From assembly GCA_037953745.1 (NCBI GenBank), contig JBAKBP010004442.1:62001-126000 (forward strand): a DNA stretch of 64,000 bases, given 5' to 3'. The position numbers and the translations under genes are program-made. This DNA is from Lithodes maja (taxonomy: Eukaryota; Arthropoda; Malacostraca; Decapoda; Lithodidae). Below, piece after piece: positions 21,003 through 32,261 of the stretch. The notes under the pieces are model-generated. The model saw only the letters and a list, made by a program, of their open reading frames with translations, did no database searches and was not told where the DNA came from. Each line of letters begins with the position of its first letter. Within the stretch, counting starts at the first letter, position 1.

Positions 21003-21007
21003 GATAC

Positions 21008-21839
21008 GGCTACTGGCTACGTAATAATATATATATATATGACATAGCCTAATTATCGAGGATTCGACATGAATTAACGCATGTTAACCTCGACCAAATT
21101 TTGTGTAATTATATAAACTTAGCTTAAGACTAGCCCCGGCCTAGTTCTTGAAGCCTAGGCTAATTATTTGTGAACTAGATAATGCTTACTGCCTAGTTAT
21201 TTTTTTTGTACTCATTTTTCATCCACTCTATTTCAGTAGGTCTATTTCAATTTAAAGACTTGCTCTAAAACTAAGTTTCATGGTTAGATTTTGTTTGCTA
21301 TTTTGATTAATATTATTTTTATTAATCTCACCACCACACCCCCTTAACCATTACACCACCAGGACGGTTTAAAGGTTTATGCACACGCCTACGACTTATT
21401 ATCCATTCTCGAACTAAGGCCCCCCCCCCCCCCCCCCCAGGCATAAGACTTCCTGGGTTGAGTGATGAATATGCAATAAAGGAGAAAAAAAGATGTTTCA
21501 AAGCATGGAAGAAAGGATGCAGGGAGGAATATCTGGTGGCTAAGTGAACTGCAAAAATAATCATACAGGACCAAGGTCATAGACCAAGTAAGTAACACAG
21601 AAAATCCCAATGGGATCTTCAATTTAGCTAGGAGTGTGCTCCACACGAAGTATTTAAATAATTATATGATTTGATAACGTAATATATGTTGTAAAATTCA
21701 CCTACTCGACGAGAAAGAGAGACGGGCGAAGGAACGCGAAGGTGGTCCCGGACCCTAAGAATTGGAACTTTAACGGTCCCGGTCTCATGTCCTAATGGCA
21801 GCTTTCTAGGCAGCCCTGTTCAGAGCTGCCTCACTTGTC
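21008..21839. other. No recognisable gene
   Basis: AT-rich, with a short AT microsatellite (21027-21040) and a C homopolymer of about 19 at 21421-21439. Open frames over the C run are artefacts. Confidence 0.5.
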
Positions 21840-22115
21840 AGGTTTATTGATTCAAGATCAGACCGTAAGGTCTGATCCCACGTGGTGCAGCTCCCTCCAC
21901 AATCATGGACTTGCATCTTTTCACCCAGCTTAGTTCATCCATCCTCTCCACATATCCAAGCCTGCTAGTACACATCTCATCACTCATACTCTTGATACTT
22001 ACTCTTCCTATCTTGCAACAACTTGGCACCACAATCTATCTCACCATTCTCATCTTATTGCGTTCCATTCTGTTGACAGGCACGTTTCTGAAGCATAGAT
22101 CATTACGCTTCTAAC
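21840..22115 (-). mobile_element. LINE ORF2 C-terminal fragment
   Basis: The minus strand reads a DEMCTSRLGYVERMDELSWV block and KRCKSMIVEGAAPRGIRP, the degenerate end of a non-LTR ORF2 (equivalent to the FGHVERM block of the element at 4268). An additional basic block lies upstream to about 22110. It is too decayed to place in a clade. Confidence 0.6.
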
Positions 22116-22199
22116 GCATGAAGCTGTCTCGGGTGGAATTTAAACTTTGTAGTTACTGTACTTCTTTATCTGATATCATTGGGAGTGTTTGGTGTTGTG

Positions 22200-22235
22200 G
22201 TGAAATTAATAAAATATAGATTATTAGTATGCCGT
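22200..22235 (+). repeat. Short shared block with 8920-8955
   Basis: TGTTGTGGTGAAATTAATAA followed by AATATAGATTAT occurs here and at about 8918-8950, so it belongs to a dispersed repeat of unknown type. Confidence 0.6.
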
Positions 22236-22439
22236 GGACCCCTTTAATGTTTTTTAGGCTTCAAATTGTATCAGAATTAATGACTGCAACTTTTATTTAT
22301 GTTACATTTGAACACAATGTGTCTAGGATTGGAAATAAGTATATATTTAGAGTATAATATTTCCTTGCTTGATTGCTGCCCTTTTAGTGGTCTCATTTGG
22401 ACTCTTTCTAGTCAGTACTCTTGTAGTTAACTCTTTAGA

Positions 22440-22590
22440 TCACTTCTTTTAGTTTAGCGATTTTAGACCTTTCGTGCCATTTAGGTGTCGATTCTTTCCT
22501 GGCAAGCGACGGCACGCCTGTGCCGGAGGAGGCCACCGGCCTTTGGTGGGGAAATTTTTCTACCAAAAATTGTACAAATTTATGGGGTAT
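22440..22590 (+). repeat. Dispersed repeat DR-A
   Basis: Contains AGACCTTTCGTGCCATTTAG, GTGTCGATTCTTTCCTGGC, GGAGGCCACCGGCCTTTGG, CTACCAAAAATTGTACAAAT. This is the core of the family without its outer ends. Confidence 0.65.
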
Positions 22591-22785
22591 TTATTGTATT
22601 TAGTTGACTTGCAAATGTGTAAGGATTGTATTCTGCATTTTGACTTGTATGCATTTACAGTGTATTTCTGGGTCTGAACTGTTGTATTTCTGTATACTGT
22701 ATTAATAGGTCTGGACACACAAGATGTCATAAGTTAAGACATATCAAACAATGGATCAAAACATTCCCACCTTAGCTATCTTTTG

Positions 22786-22864
22786 GGAGAGACCAGGATT
22801 CGAACCCACTCACTCCAGGTGTATATTTGGGAGAACTTGGGCACCGTAACCCCACTCGGCCAAG
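22786..22864 (-). mobile_element. tRNA-like SINE head, second family
   Basis: The minus strand starts GGCCGAGTGGGGTTACGGTG, which resembles an A box of leucine/serine-type tRNAs, and has a B box GGTTCGAATCC. Adjacent plus-strand sequence (about 22875-22910) has a further B-box-like GGTTCAAATCTCC after ATGGCCGAGAC. It could be a SINE fragment or a dead tRNA copy. Confidence 0.45.
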
Positions 22865-22929
22865 AGTGGATGCTAATGGCCGAGACCTGGGTTCAAATCT
22901 CCAACCTGTCGTACAATTAGCATTAGATG

Positions 22930-25900
22930 TTAGCTATCTTTGTTTGTTATCTTAAAGTACTTTCCATTATTTCATAGTCACCACAATCCATTATATATCT
23001 GTCTATCTAATGTGATGTATACTTAACCAACACTTCTCTGGTGCAGCCGACGACCGGTCACAAGGCCAAGCGCTGTGTGCGCTGTGGTATTTACATCTCA
23101 CACTTCTTGCACTGAGCTCTCTAATATAAGTGGAAGGGAAGCACTCCTAGTTTTTAGTACTGCACTGCATAATATCTTGCGAGTTTCGGTCTAGAAAGAA
23201 ATGCTAAGCAGACATACAAACTGAAACAGTAGTAGTATATATGTTATGTTAAAATATTTATTATCAGTATCAGCGATTGCAGAGAGCCGTCAGTAAGATA
23301 AATCACTCCCCAGTCCCAGCGACAGCTGCCGCCGTCAGTAATATACGATCCTTAACTGCTAGTATCAGGCGCTTGTGTAACGGGGGGGGGGGGGAAGGGT
23401 ATCTCTCCTTCTTCTTTCACTTCCCTTCTTCTGCTGCGAACAAGAGAGAGAGGGTAAGACAGAAAAAGACGATAGATTAAGCTGCGAAGGTGGAAAATAA
23501 GGATAGAAAGGAAGAGATGACGACAAACCCGTTATTGCATTCTAATTAACGAGAGGACTGTTTGGTTGACCCACATCCAACATCCTTCGAGGAAGGGGAA
23601 AGACTGCAACTCCGACACGATGATAAGACCAAAGCCACAAAAACCCCACTGAGACCTAGCATATTCTCTACTTTCTAGATAATCACATAAGGATGTTTTT
23701 GGGAACGGTATTATTCATTCGAATTATTTGATCGCTCACTTTCAGGTGAACTGGCCGTCCCCATTCTTATTCTTTATGCAATCGTGACTCATGCTCATTA
23801 TTCAGGTACATTAGGACAGTAGGATAAATCGGAGGCTAGCAAAGACCAATCAAGAACTTCACCTTCAATGTTGGCTGACAAGACTTTAACTCGGGTTAGG
23901 ATACTGGTACTACTCTTAGACCAATTTAATACTGACGGCTCCGATTTACCATCCTGACAACACATTTAGATCCAAAGGATAGATACAAACATATTGCAGT
24001 AATCTTAAGCTTGATATTACTAGAAGGAACATTTTACCGTTTACATCTCTTAACATTGGTACCGTATGGTCCGTATCTAATTATCTCTATACCATTACCT
24101 GGGACCAATCCATTTACCGTACTGGGACAGTCTCTTAACCTAGGAGTAGGACTCTAATATTGCTGTCTGTATCCACCCCATTCCTCTCATCCCAATTCCG
24201 CTAGATACCGGTATCGGCCAGGCTTGCCTGCCGTATCCTGGGGTATAGGGGTATCTATCTATCATACGTCTTCCTGCGGTCCTTGAACCCTCGTACAGTA
24301 CACGAGTTCAGCATCCTGCACTCAGCCAATGGGAGGGGTGAATCTCCGATTCTCCGCCATCAGCAATTCAGCATCACATCGACTCCGTCCCAAACTGGTA
24401 ATTCGAATACATTCTTAACCCACAACCCACAACATATAGCTGCTTAATAATGGGGTTTAATCAATATCCTAATTACGGTACACAGTAATACTAAAACAAA
24501 TACATATAAAAAATATAGGCAATAATATATAAACATATAAAACTACATGGATTCCTATTAACAAATAAAAATAGATGAGCTAATATAAGTACAGAAATAC
24601 AATGACAGATCAAATTATGACATTACAGTACTGTACCGAAATAATCTCTTAAGGCATCCAAAGATCCTCTCATTAAGTACAGGTACTACTAAGTACATAT
24701 GTTACTCAGCAGTATGGAGTCAAATCAATACAATAATGGCATAAATCAAAGGTAATTGTCATGGTCAAACTTAACAGGTTGGACTGCTCAATGCGGAGGG
24801 TGCTATACAAGGCTCAAACAAAGCTAAACGTTATTTCTACTGTAACTCGAGTAGTTAAGTTGTATCCCCTGAAATCAGCTGCCCAGAATCTCACTACAGC
24901 GTTCCATCCCTTGCAAGGCTCTGTTCATTAGACCATGTCAAACATAATTATATCATAGCAATCAATATTCATAATACACTCTAAATGCACAATAATTAAT
25001 AATAGCCTACTTACTTCCAATTAGGTGAAAGTTAGATACCGGTAGCCTAATTAAAAATGTAAAATCATACCATAATAATTCAGCAAGTACCCATACCTAA
25101 ACAGCCTTTTCACAAGTTAGTTAACTTTAAGTAACAATAGGTAAGAACAAATAATCATCTGAAATAAACCCGACCCAATGGGGGTCCGAAATTTGACGGT
25201 ACTGGGGTTGGGAAATGAGGACCTCTAAATCAAGATAACAAGTAACTCTTTACACTATAACCCAGTAAAAACATTTAAAATGAACAATAACCAGGCCTAG
25301 GAGACGTTAGTTATAAATACTTATCTGAATAGGCCTAACTTTGGAACGTCGGAGGATACGAAAGGTAAAAAAAACTCAAGGACACGATCTCAAACGAATG
25401 TCCTTTCCTGATTTACACGTTAAACCAATATTTACCAAAATGCGGTTTTATAAACTCAAAGTAATGAACAAGTTCTAAACATACAATACTGCTACATTAG
25501 TAATTTACTCAACCTGACCGGTCGTCTCTCCGAAATGCGAGATGGTCTAAATCCTAAAATGGCGGTCAAGCTTCAAAAGCATTTTAATCAACTTCATCCT
25601 CAATTCTACTCTTAACTGGTGTTCTCGCTCAGGATTATGTAAAACGGTGAAAGACAAACTAGAAAAATAGGCTAGCCTAAGTTTGGTCGGGAATTATGGA
25701 AAAACACAAGAATTGGAAGGCCATCAAATGGCGTCCCTCTGACTGAAATTATTACACACGAAGTTAATTTGACGTTAATTTGGAATAACAAAGTCTAAAA
25801 TATCAGAAAAACACTTAGCAAAGGTGCACAGACTAAGTTTTACTGAACACAATGATAATGGGGGAATTTGTAGGCACTTGGCGGTGAGGGGTGCCTGAGT

Positions 25901-26158
25901 TCACGAATTTGTCAATCACAGTAATATCTCCTACATTACACATCTAGTACTTACTTAACTGAAGAAGCAATACCTTATAACACTATAAACCTTAATTACG
26001 AACCTCTGAATGGAGGGAAATTGGAAGCCTAAGTCCGGAGAAGAAGCGGGGAATGATGACAAGAGACTGGGGGGTGCATTTCCCTTAAATATAGGAAAGA
26101 GTGAATGAAGGGGAAAAAGTATTACAGTTAAGTCAAACCTTACAACATAATATGTAGG
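22930..26158. other. Long stretch with nothing recognised
   Basis: A G run of 11 is at 23382-23392. Otherwise this is AT-rich single-copy-looking sequence without coding signal, repeat structure or RNA genes that I can see. Introns or regulatory DNA of a distant gene could lie here; nothing in the sequence shows it. Confidence 0.4.
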
Positions 26159-26203
26159 TTGTACTTATCCTTTTGGTATATTATACCAAAAGGATAAGTA
26201 CAA
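26159..26203. repeat. 45-bp near-perfect palindrome
   Basis: TTGTACTTATCCTTTTGGTA plus TA forms the left arm (26159-26180). One T separates it from its exact reverse complement (26182-26203): 22 perfectly paired bases with a 1-nt centre. It would extrude as a very stable cruciform or hairpin. No transposon ends are evident beside it. Confidence 0.9.
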
Positions 26204-26639
26204 TTTCTTCCCATTACACTTGAACATTGCTCTAAGACCTTGGCAACACTTCTCTCTCAGCTTATATCCAAGCCCCCACATGCTGGGAGAGGCAGTATTC
26301 CTCCATCTTTTGAGGTCGGAAGTTGTTATATCTTGCCTCTGAAGCCATTTTGGCCACATTGCTTGGGACTGGGGGGGTAGGTATTTATGCTAGTTTCTAT
26401 GGTACAGGAACATCGTTCAATAAACCCAGTATTTTTATAGCGTTTATATTTTTTTTAGATTGTGTTGTTTAGGACAATTAAAGATCTTGTCTCTCCATAG
26501 CGTATTTTTATTTTCTTGATGTGAATTCTGGAGTAGGACCTTAATAAAGAAAGCAATGTATTACGGAATAAAAACAAACAAAGTCACATACATATATTCC
26601 CGTGAATTATAATAATCGTCATAACTCTCCAACCCAAGA

Positions 26640-26850
26640 GATACTCCCAATCTTTCTTCTATTCAACAGCTGAGCTCAGGACCTAAAATCCATATTTCCA
26701 TCATCCTATGACTTTAAATTGCTTCAAACTCTGTGTGTCCAGACTTTTTGGCTTGAACATTTGTTTATTGTGTGGCCCTGTCATTCTTTCAGAGACACTC
26801 GTCACAACTTGCCTTTTGGCTCCCCTCATCACATAGAAAAAATAAATATA
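26640..26850 (+). mobile_element. LINE family X 3' end
   Basis: Plus-strand copy: CTTCTATTCAACAGCTGAGCT, CATCCTATGACTTTAAATTG, CTTCAAACTCTGTGTGTCC, TTGTGTGGCCCTGTCATTC, and an end CATCACATAGAAAAAATAAA with A-rich tail. It has the same layout as the minus copy at 1150-1600. The coding frame is broken. Confidence 0.65.
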
Positions 26851-26859
26851 CTGTAAATA

Positions 26860-27830
26860 AAAAATAAAAAATAAAAATAAAATAAAACTCTGGCCAGACC
26901 AGCAGAAAATTAAAATGAGAAGTCTGTACAATAAACCAACATAATAATAAACCTCTGAGTAATACTGTATGTATTGCAAAAAAATTAAACTGCATAAAAT
27001 CGTGGGGTTTTTACTCAACAGCTGCTGAGGTCAAAGTACTCTAAAGATTTCTAAATACCCCGATGGTAAAATTTGTCAAAGGCTTTAAAAGTATCCCTAA
27101 TCGGCTTCAAAATCACGTCATATGTCGTCGGAAAGGCATATCAGAGGACGGAAAAGATTTCTAAAAATGTTGGGATTGCACTTGGATGTAGAGTAGGACG
27201 TACCAAGCCTTCCTTCACCCATATAGGACGAGCCAACACAGGTGGGCATGTGGCTCTGTTGAGTGGCATCTTGCATAGTGGATTGAAAACTAAAGTGTTG
27301 CTTGCTCAAGACAAACTTTTCAGTATTTGCATTCTTATGGATTCTGCCTGTATATTATTTCTTTCTTCAGTAATTTTCAAGTTTCCTTTCCAAATCATTA
27401 ATTTATACATAGGGTAAAGCAAGTAATAGGAAAATATGAATGGAGTTTGTTCGTTTTGGGCTTTTAATCACTGCCATGGGCATAAAGGCATAATTTTAAC
27501 TTTGTATAATAAACCAAATTATAACAACTAAAATGATGGGATTATGTTTAGCTAAAAATTGATTAAAGTTGCCAATAAGTCTGCAGCCTTTTTATATTTG
27601 AAGACGTCCTTCCAAAGCATGAACAAAATCATCTAATGCCTGAATGTTGGAAGTGGATATAAGTATGTCTCTCTTATTATCCAGATACTGTAACATATTT
27701 TGAATATGGGAAAAAATGAGGGTATTTTTTTGGCATTTCGGTGGGCTTTGTTGTACTGACCAGCACAAATTCAATCCCAATAATATCTTCCCATTGACAC
27801 ATCAGGATTTGAACCCGGGTCCATACTGTA
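26860..27830. other. No recognisable gene
   Basis: A plus-strand frame of 114 codons at 27073-27417 has no motif, signal peptide or family resemblance I recognise. A DR-B-like piece (AGACGTCCTTCCAAAGCATG) lies at about 27600. Confidence 0.4.
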
Positions 27831-27834
27831 AAAT

Positions 27835-27940
27835 ATTATGTTTCCTTCCAACAACAACTTCTACTCCTAAAAATTGATTAATGAAATTTACAAACACATG
27901 TGGCAGTCCGTGGATTCGAATCCAGGATGCTCACACCGAT
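27835..27940 (-). mobile_element. SINE family S1, minus-strand copy
   Basis: Reverse-oriented match to 6221-6345: GTTTCCTTCCAACAA, AAATTGATTAATGAAATTTA, CACATGTGGCAGTCCGTGGA, TTCGAATCCAGGATGCTCAC. The B box on the minus strand is one base off (GATTCGAATCC). It ends at a GA microsatellite. Confidence 0.65.
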
Positions 27941-27966
27941 GAGAGAGAGAGAGAGAGAGAGAGAGT
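27941..27966 (+). repeat. (GA)n microsatellite
   Basis: About 13 GA dinucleotides directly abutting the SINE copy. Confidence 0.9.
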
Positions 27967-28309
27967 GTGTGAGAGATGTATACCGTATTCTTGCGCTTAG
28001 GATCTCTGTAATAATAAGCTCATGTCGCACACAAGTAAAAAGTTTAGTGATGATAAATGGACTATGTGTCCTTAAAATGTACTCCTTGCAAGGGTTAACC
28101 GAGAATTAAACGACCTAACTACAAAAATTCAGCACCCTTATTAAATCCTTTAGCCTATTAAGCATATTTTGCAGCGTAGCTAAAAATTATATGGTATTGT
28201 AGTGTTGTTTTGGGATTATGGTTTGATCATACATAGTGGCGAGGACCTCCGCCCCCTTAGTTCACTCAGAGTATAAATGCTATATAATTGTCTTTTTACC
28301 CTAAAAAAA

Positions 28310-29141
28310 CAGTGAACCCTCAAATTACGCGCAATTTATCTACGCGAAATAAAACTACGCTCTTACAATTGGTTACAATTGAGGAAACAAATACGTAAGT
28401 ACGTTCATATTAAATGTACGTGGCGCTGAGCAAAAAAAATAACCCCTCCAACGTCGTCACTGTTGACTGTGCAGAGACGCATCTCCCGTACCAAATTATT
28501 ATGTATCTATAAAGCACAACAGGATATTATGAATCTATTAAAAGACTTCATTTTACATTGCATGTATCATTTATTGAGCTAACAAAATCGGAAATGGAAA
28601 ATCTGTTTCTGTTGGAGGCGAGATTGTTTACACTTCTTTTGAAAGTCGCTTCAAAGCCCACTGCTCTCCCCTGGCTAAATGATGTGAAGCCAATTCTTTA
28701 ATACCTTGTATGTATATGAGCTATTGAGAACTATCTCACTTGACACTATGTAGGCTATATGCTATAGGGGGTGAATTAGTTTTCGACTCAAAACTTTACC
28801 AGTAAGCCTAGGCGACTAGGCCTATTATTTCGGTCGATCCGTTTCGGGCGCAGTGCTATAGATCGATGGCGCAGATCCGGCATTGCTTGGTATGCGAGTT
28901 AATTTACGTTTGTGTCTTATTTGTATACATTAAATGTATTTTGTGTTACCGGTAGATTAATGAAAACTATACTATATATGTACTATATATTTGTGGATTT
29001 TAGGTGATGAAATAGTACAACTTTCGGTCGGACCCAGACCAATACCCATTTATATTTAACTCCCATGTACGCGCAAACGAACGTACACGCCGACAGCACA
29101 GTACGCATCCCACCCGTAGTTTTGAGGGTTGGGGTTCACTG
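28310..29141. mobile_element. Non-autonomous DNA transposon, pogo/Tc1-like ends
   Basis: The ends are inverted repeats: left CAGTGAACCCTCAAATTACG; the right end reverse-complemented reads CAGTGAACCCCAACCCTCAA followed by AACTACG, with a small internal insertion. CAGTGAACCC-type ends are typical of pogo/Tigger and Tc1-mariner families. The 832-bp interior has no transposase frame. The right flank begins with TA; the left flank does not clearly show TA. Confidence 0.65.
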
Positions 29142-29489
29142 TAATATATACAGTATATAAAAAAGACGGACGCCATATATCCATTATTCACACCTCCCAA
29201 ATTTGTTGGTACTCTTTTGACAGGCTCTTTCTAAGCTGAATATATGAGCTACTACTAGGAGGAAGGAGGAGCCTTCAAGGGACAAGCTAGATAGACCTAG
29301 TATATAAATTATATATTAGGATATAAATAAATCGTATAGAGAAGTTTGGGGCAGTTTTAATTATTAGGGGGAGGATATTATATACGAATATAATATGGAT
29401 GGATATATGAATACAAAAAGCCCCCCTTACCCAGATATCTAATACATTACATCCTAATTACATCCAAACTCTAATTACATCTGAACTCT

Positions 29490-29600
29490 TATCTAAAAAA
29501 AAAAAAATAATAATAAACAAATAAAAAAAAAAAAAAAACCCAACTCTTCTCTAAAAAAAAATAAAAAAATAATAAACATAAAAAAAAAAAAAACAACCCT
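29490..29600 (+). repeat. A-rich low-complexity tract
   Basis: Several A homopolymers (11-16 nt) separated by AATAATAAAC-like spacers, with a partial tandem organisation (CTCTTCTCTAAAAAAAA). Confidence 0.8.
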
Positions 29601-29747
29601 AGCTAAACTAGCGAAACCGGTCTCAGCAAGAATACGTCAGAACTGCTCGCCGCCGGTGAACACCAGAAACACCGACAAGATCCATTTAACCAAAGTACGG
29701 AGGTGGTGCATCATACTAATTATCAAATCTCGTTGACTCTCAAGTCT

Positions 29748-29901
29748 TTAAGGGGTCACCCGTTTTGTTCTTCTCTTCCTCTCCTTCTCTCTCTTTGCGT
29801 GTATCCATATGGCACCATTCAGCCAACGAAGGGCTGAATTGCCGAATAACAAAAGAGGAAGAGGGAGAGAGGGAGAAAAACATCCCAGGTAGTCCCTTTA
29901 A
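29748..29901. mobile_element. Small foldback element
   Basis: The left arm (AAGGGGTCACCCG, pyrimidine tract, GTGTATCCATATGGCACCAT, TCAGCC) is mirrored on the right (GGCTGAATTGCCG, purine tract, AGGTAGTCCCTTT). Core words are shared with 11960-12357. Confidence 0.6.
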
Positions 29902-30139
29902 CACTCTCCGACCAAAATATCAATTGACGATTTAATTACGATCCTCGATATATTTATTTTGATCAGTCAAAGAGCTTTGATAAAAAGTATGGTGCGGGTA
30001 TGTTAGTAAAAAAAAATGGGTAGGATTGGGAATAGGGAGAGAGGTACTTTTTTAGGTTAAATGGATCGACGGGGATCCTCCAATGCAACTGACGTCACCA
30101 ACTAGCAAGAACCAACCCATTCGTCGGTACTCAAGCCAC

Positions 30140-31300
30140 CCTAACACAATCTAAATCTATATATATCTATCTATCTATCTATCTATATCTATATACAATT
30201 ATATAAATTAAATACATAAATATATATACAATTATATAAAATTAAATACATATATAATAATATCCATTGCACTGTTCTTTTGTATAATCATTATTATTAA
30301 TTATTATTAATTATTATTATTATTGTTACTATTTATTTATTTATTATTATACTTTTTATAGCCACCCCCATAAACATAGGTAAAACAAAATTAAGAAAGT
30401 TACTGAGTAGAGTATATAATATATTATAGAGTGAGAAATGTAATTATACATACTGTATATTTAATATTAAAAGAATTATAGAAATATTATATTAAAATAA
30501 TAATAATGATTATATATATAACAGGTATACCCGGTCATTAAGAAAACCAATGTGTCAGTGAGGTCCATTATTTTGCTATTTAACACACCCTTCTGTAATA
30601 TATGGGTTTTTAATTTATATTATGGGTTTGGATCATAATATAAATTCCTGAAACGCCACATATCCCTAGTTGTAAACCAACGGGTTAAATTAGCTGATTA
30701 AATTTCTTATAAAATATATATATACTAAAAGGATTGAGAAATAGTTTTTTAATTGGTAGAGCTGGATAAAAATGGTCTAGCCAAAAAATAAAGTGAAAAA
30801 GCTCGGTAAAGAAAGGGTTGAAGTTATGGCAAAATCCATGAATGTTATTACAGATGATACCTCTGACCAACACAACACGTTTAACCCTCTCCGACATATG
30901 ACGCGATTTTGAGCCTATTATGATACTTTAAAGCTTGGAATGTTACGGCACAAAGGAATATTAATTTAATATTAGTATCAATTCTTATATTATATTAATT
31001 ATATTGATTATATTGATATTGATTATATTGATTTTGATATTGATTATTATGTTCCTTCCAACAAACCATACTCCTAAAATCGATTAATGAAATTTATAAA
31101 CACATGTGGCAGTCCGTGGATTCGAACCCAGGATGCTCACACCGAAAATCAACACCTTATACATCGCACCACGATTATTGATTATATTATATTGATTATA
31201 TTATACTGATTATATTATACTGATTATATTGATATTGATTATATTGATTATATTATATTGATCATATTGATATATATTTGTTTATCCGGGTATTTAGAAA
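30140..31300. repeat. AT-rich simple and minisatellite-like DNA
   Basis: (ATCT)n at 30165-30190, ATT/ATTA repeats at 30290-30345, and GATTATATT/GATTATATTGATATT units from about 30985 to 31275. The last is interrupted by a SINE (31049-31173). No genes. Confidence 0.75.
31049..31173 (-). mobile_element. SINE family S1 inside an AT minisatellite
   Basis: Minus-strand copy: GTTCCTTCCAACAAACCATA, CACATGTGGCAGTCCGTGGA, TTCGAACCCAGGATGCTCAC, CATCGCACCACG. GATTATT-like sequence on both sides fits a target duplication, but the host array is made of the same word, so this cannot be proven. Confidence 0.7.
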
Positions 31301-32255
31301 CCTTCAAATTTAGTTACTTCAACCTCTGAGTTCTATCTGTGGGCAGAAAACTAATTTTGGAAATTTGGAGAAGTAATTATGATTGAGAACTATTTTGTAT
31401 TGCTAATCTGGTCTGCGTCATATGTGCGTGAAAGGGTTAAATCATTAAAGTTATACATTATTATTTTAAATCATTAATCCTCCCTCACTATCCGATGCCA
31501 AAAATTATGATAGGGTTTTTTTAGGAGTTTGAGATTATGGATTTACCCCATAAATTTTAGGGTTCGCTTATACAATTTTTCTATGAAGATAGTGAAGAAT
31601 GTAAACCCATCATAAATCGAGGGAGAGAGGTACAGGGTGTCAAACGAAAGCCGAGTCCATTATTTTGAGTCTATCATTGTACATGTAAAGCTAAAATTAT
31701 GTTTTATATTTCTTATTATGTCTTTCGAAGTGATAAAATGGCTAAAACAATGCAAGTTTCATATTAATTGGCTTGTATTCCTTAATTAATCATTCAATTC
31801 TTCAAACACAATTGCTCCAGTTTGACACCCTGGGTTTTACCCCCTTGTAATAATCAAAAATCGCTATGTGGAAACACTTTCACATAATTATAAAGAACAC
31901 AATCCCACTATATAAGTGGTCAGTTGCGCTAATAAGCGACAGTCGGCCCTCGGGTAACGCGGCTTTAGTTAGTCAAGACTCGTCAGACCCGTATATACCG
32001 GCGTGTATAAGACACATTTCTAAGCCTTTGGTCCAAAATGCATGCATGGCGACGAATATATTGTACTTTCAATGCAAGTGAATTTGAAGTGCCAAGATTA
32101 CTAGGCTGATTTTCATATTGCTGTGTTGTGTGTGTGTGTGTGTGTTGTTTTGCTTGTGTGGCTTGAACTTTAGCCGAGCGGCATTGTTTTTGTGTCAAAT
32201 AAATAGCATTTCATAGTACCAATGATCTTGATTGGATATATTATTGACCCCCTAG
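31300..32255. other. No recognisable gene
   Basis: Only short frames. A (GT)n run is at 32126-32146. No RNA gene or long repeat seen. Confidence 0.4.
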
Positions 32256-32261
32256 TATGAT

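Larger units (their letters stand above)
16104..21007 (+). mobile_element. Composite LTR element with 5-bp target-site duplication
   Basis: GATAC at 16104-16108 directly precedes an LTR start TGTAATGCCC. GATAC at 21003-21007 directly follows an LTR end GCATTTCA. A TG...CA element with a 5-bp duplication is what LTR integration leaves. Inside are three copies of one LTR (16109-, 20003-20450, 20606-21002), two identical primer-binding-like sites (19994, 20451) and about 3.5 kb without gag or pol coding. It is a non-autonomous element resembling LARD or TRIM types, probably with one nested or template-switched part. Orientation is taken from the LTR and primer-site order. Confidence 0.75.

Noticed and set aside
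27073..27417. 114-codon plus-strand frame
   Set aside because: No motif, no family resemblance and no supporting context; the length is compatible with chance.
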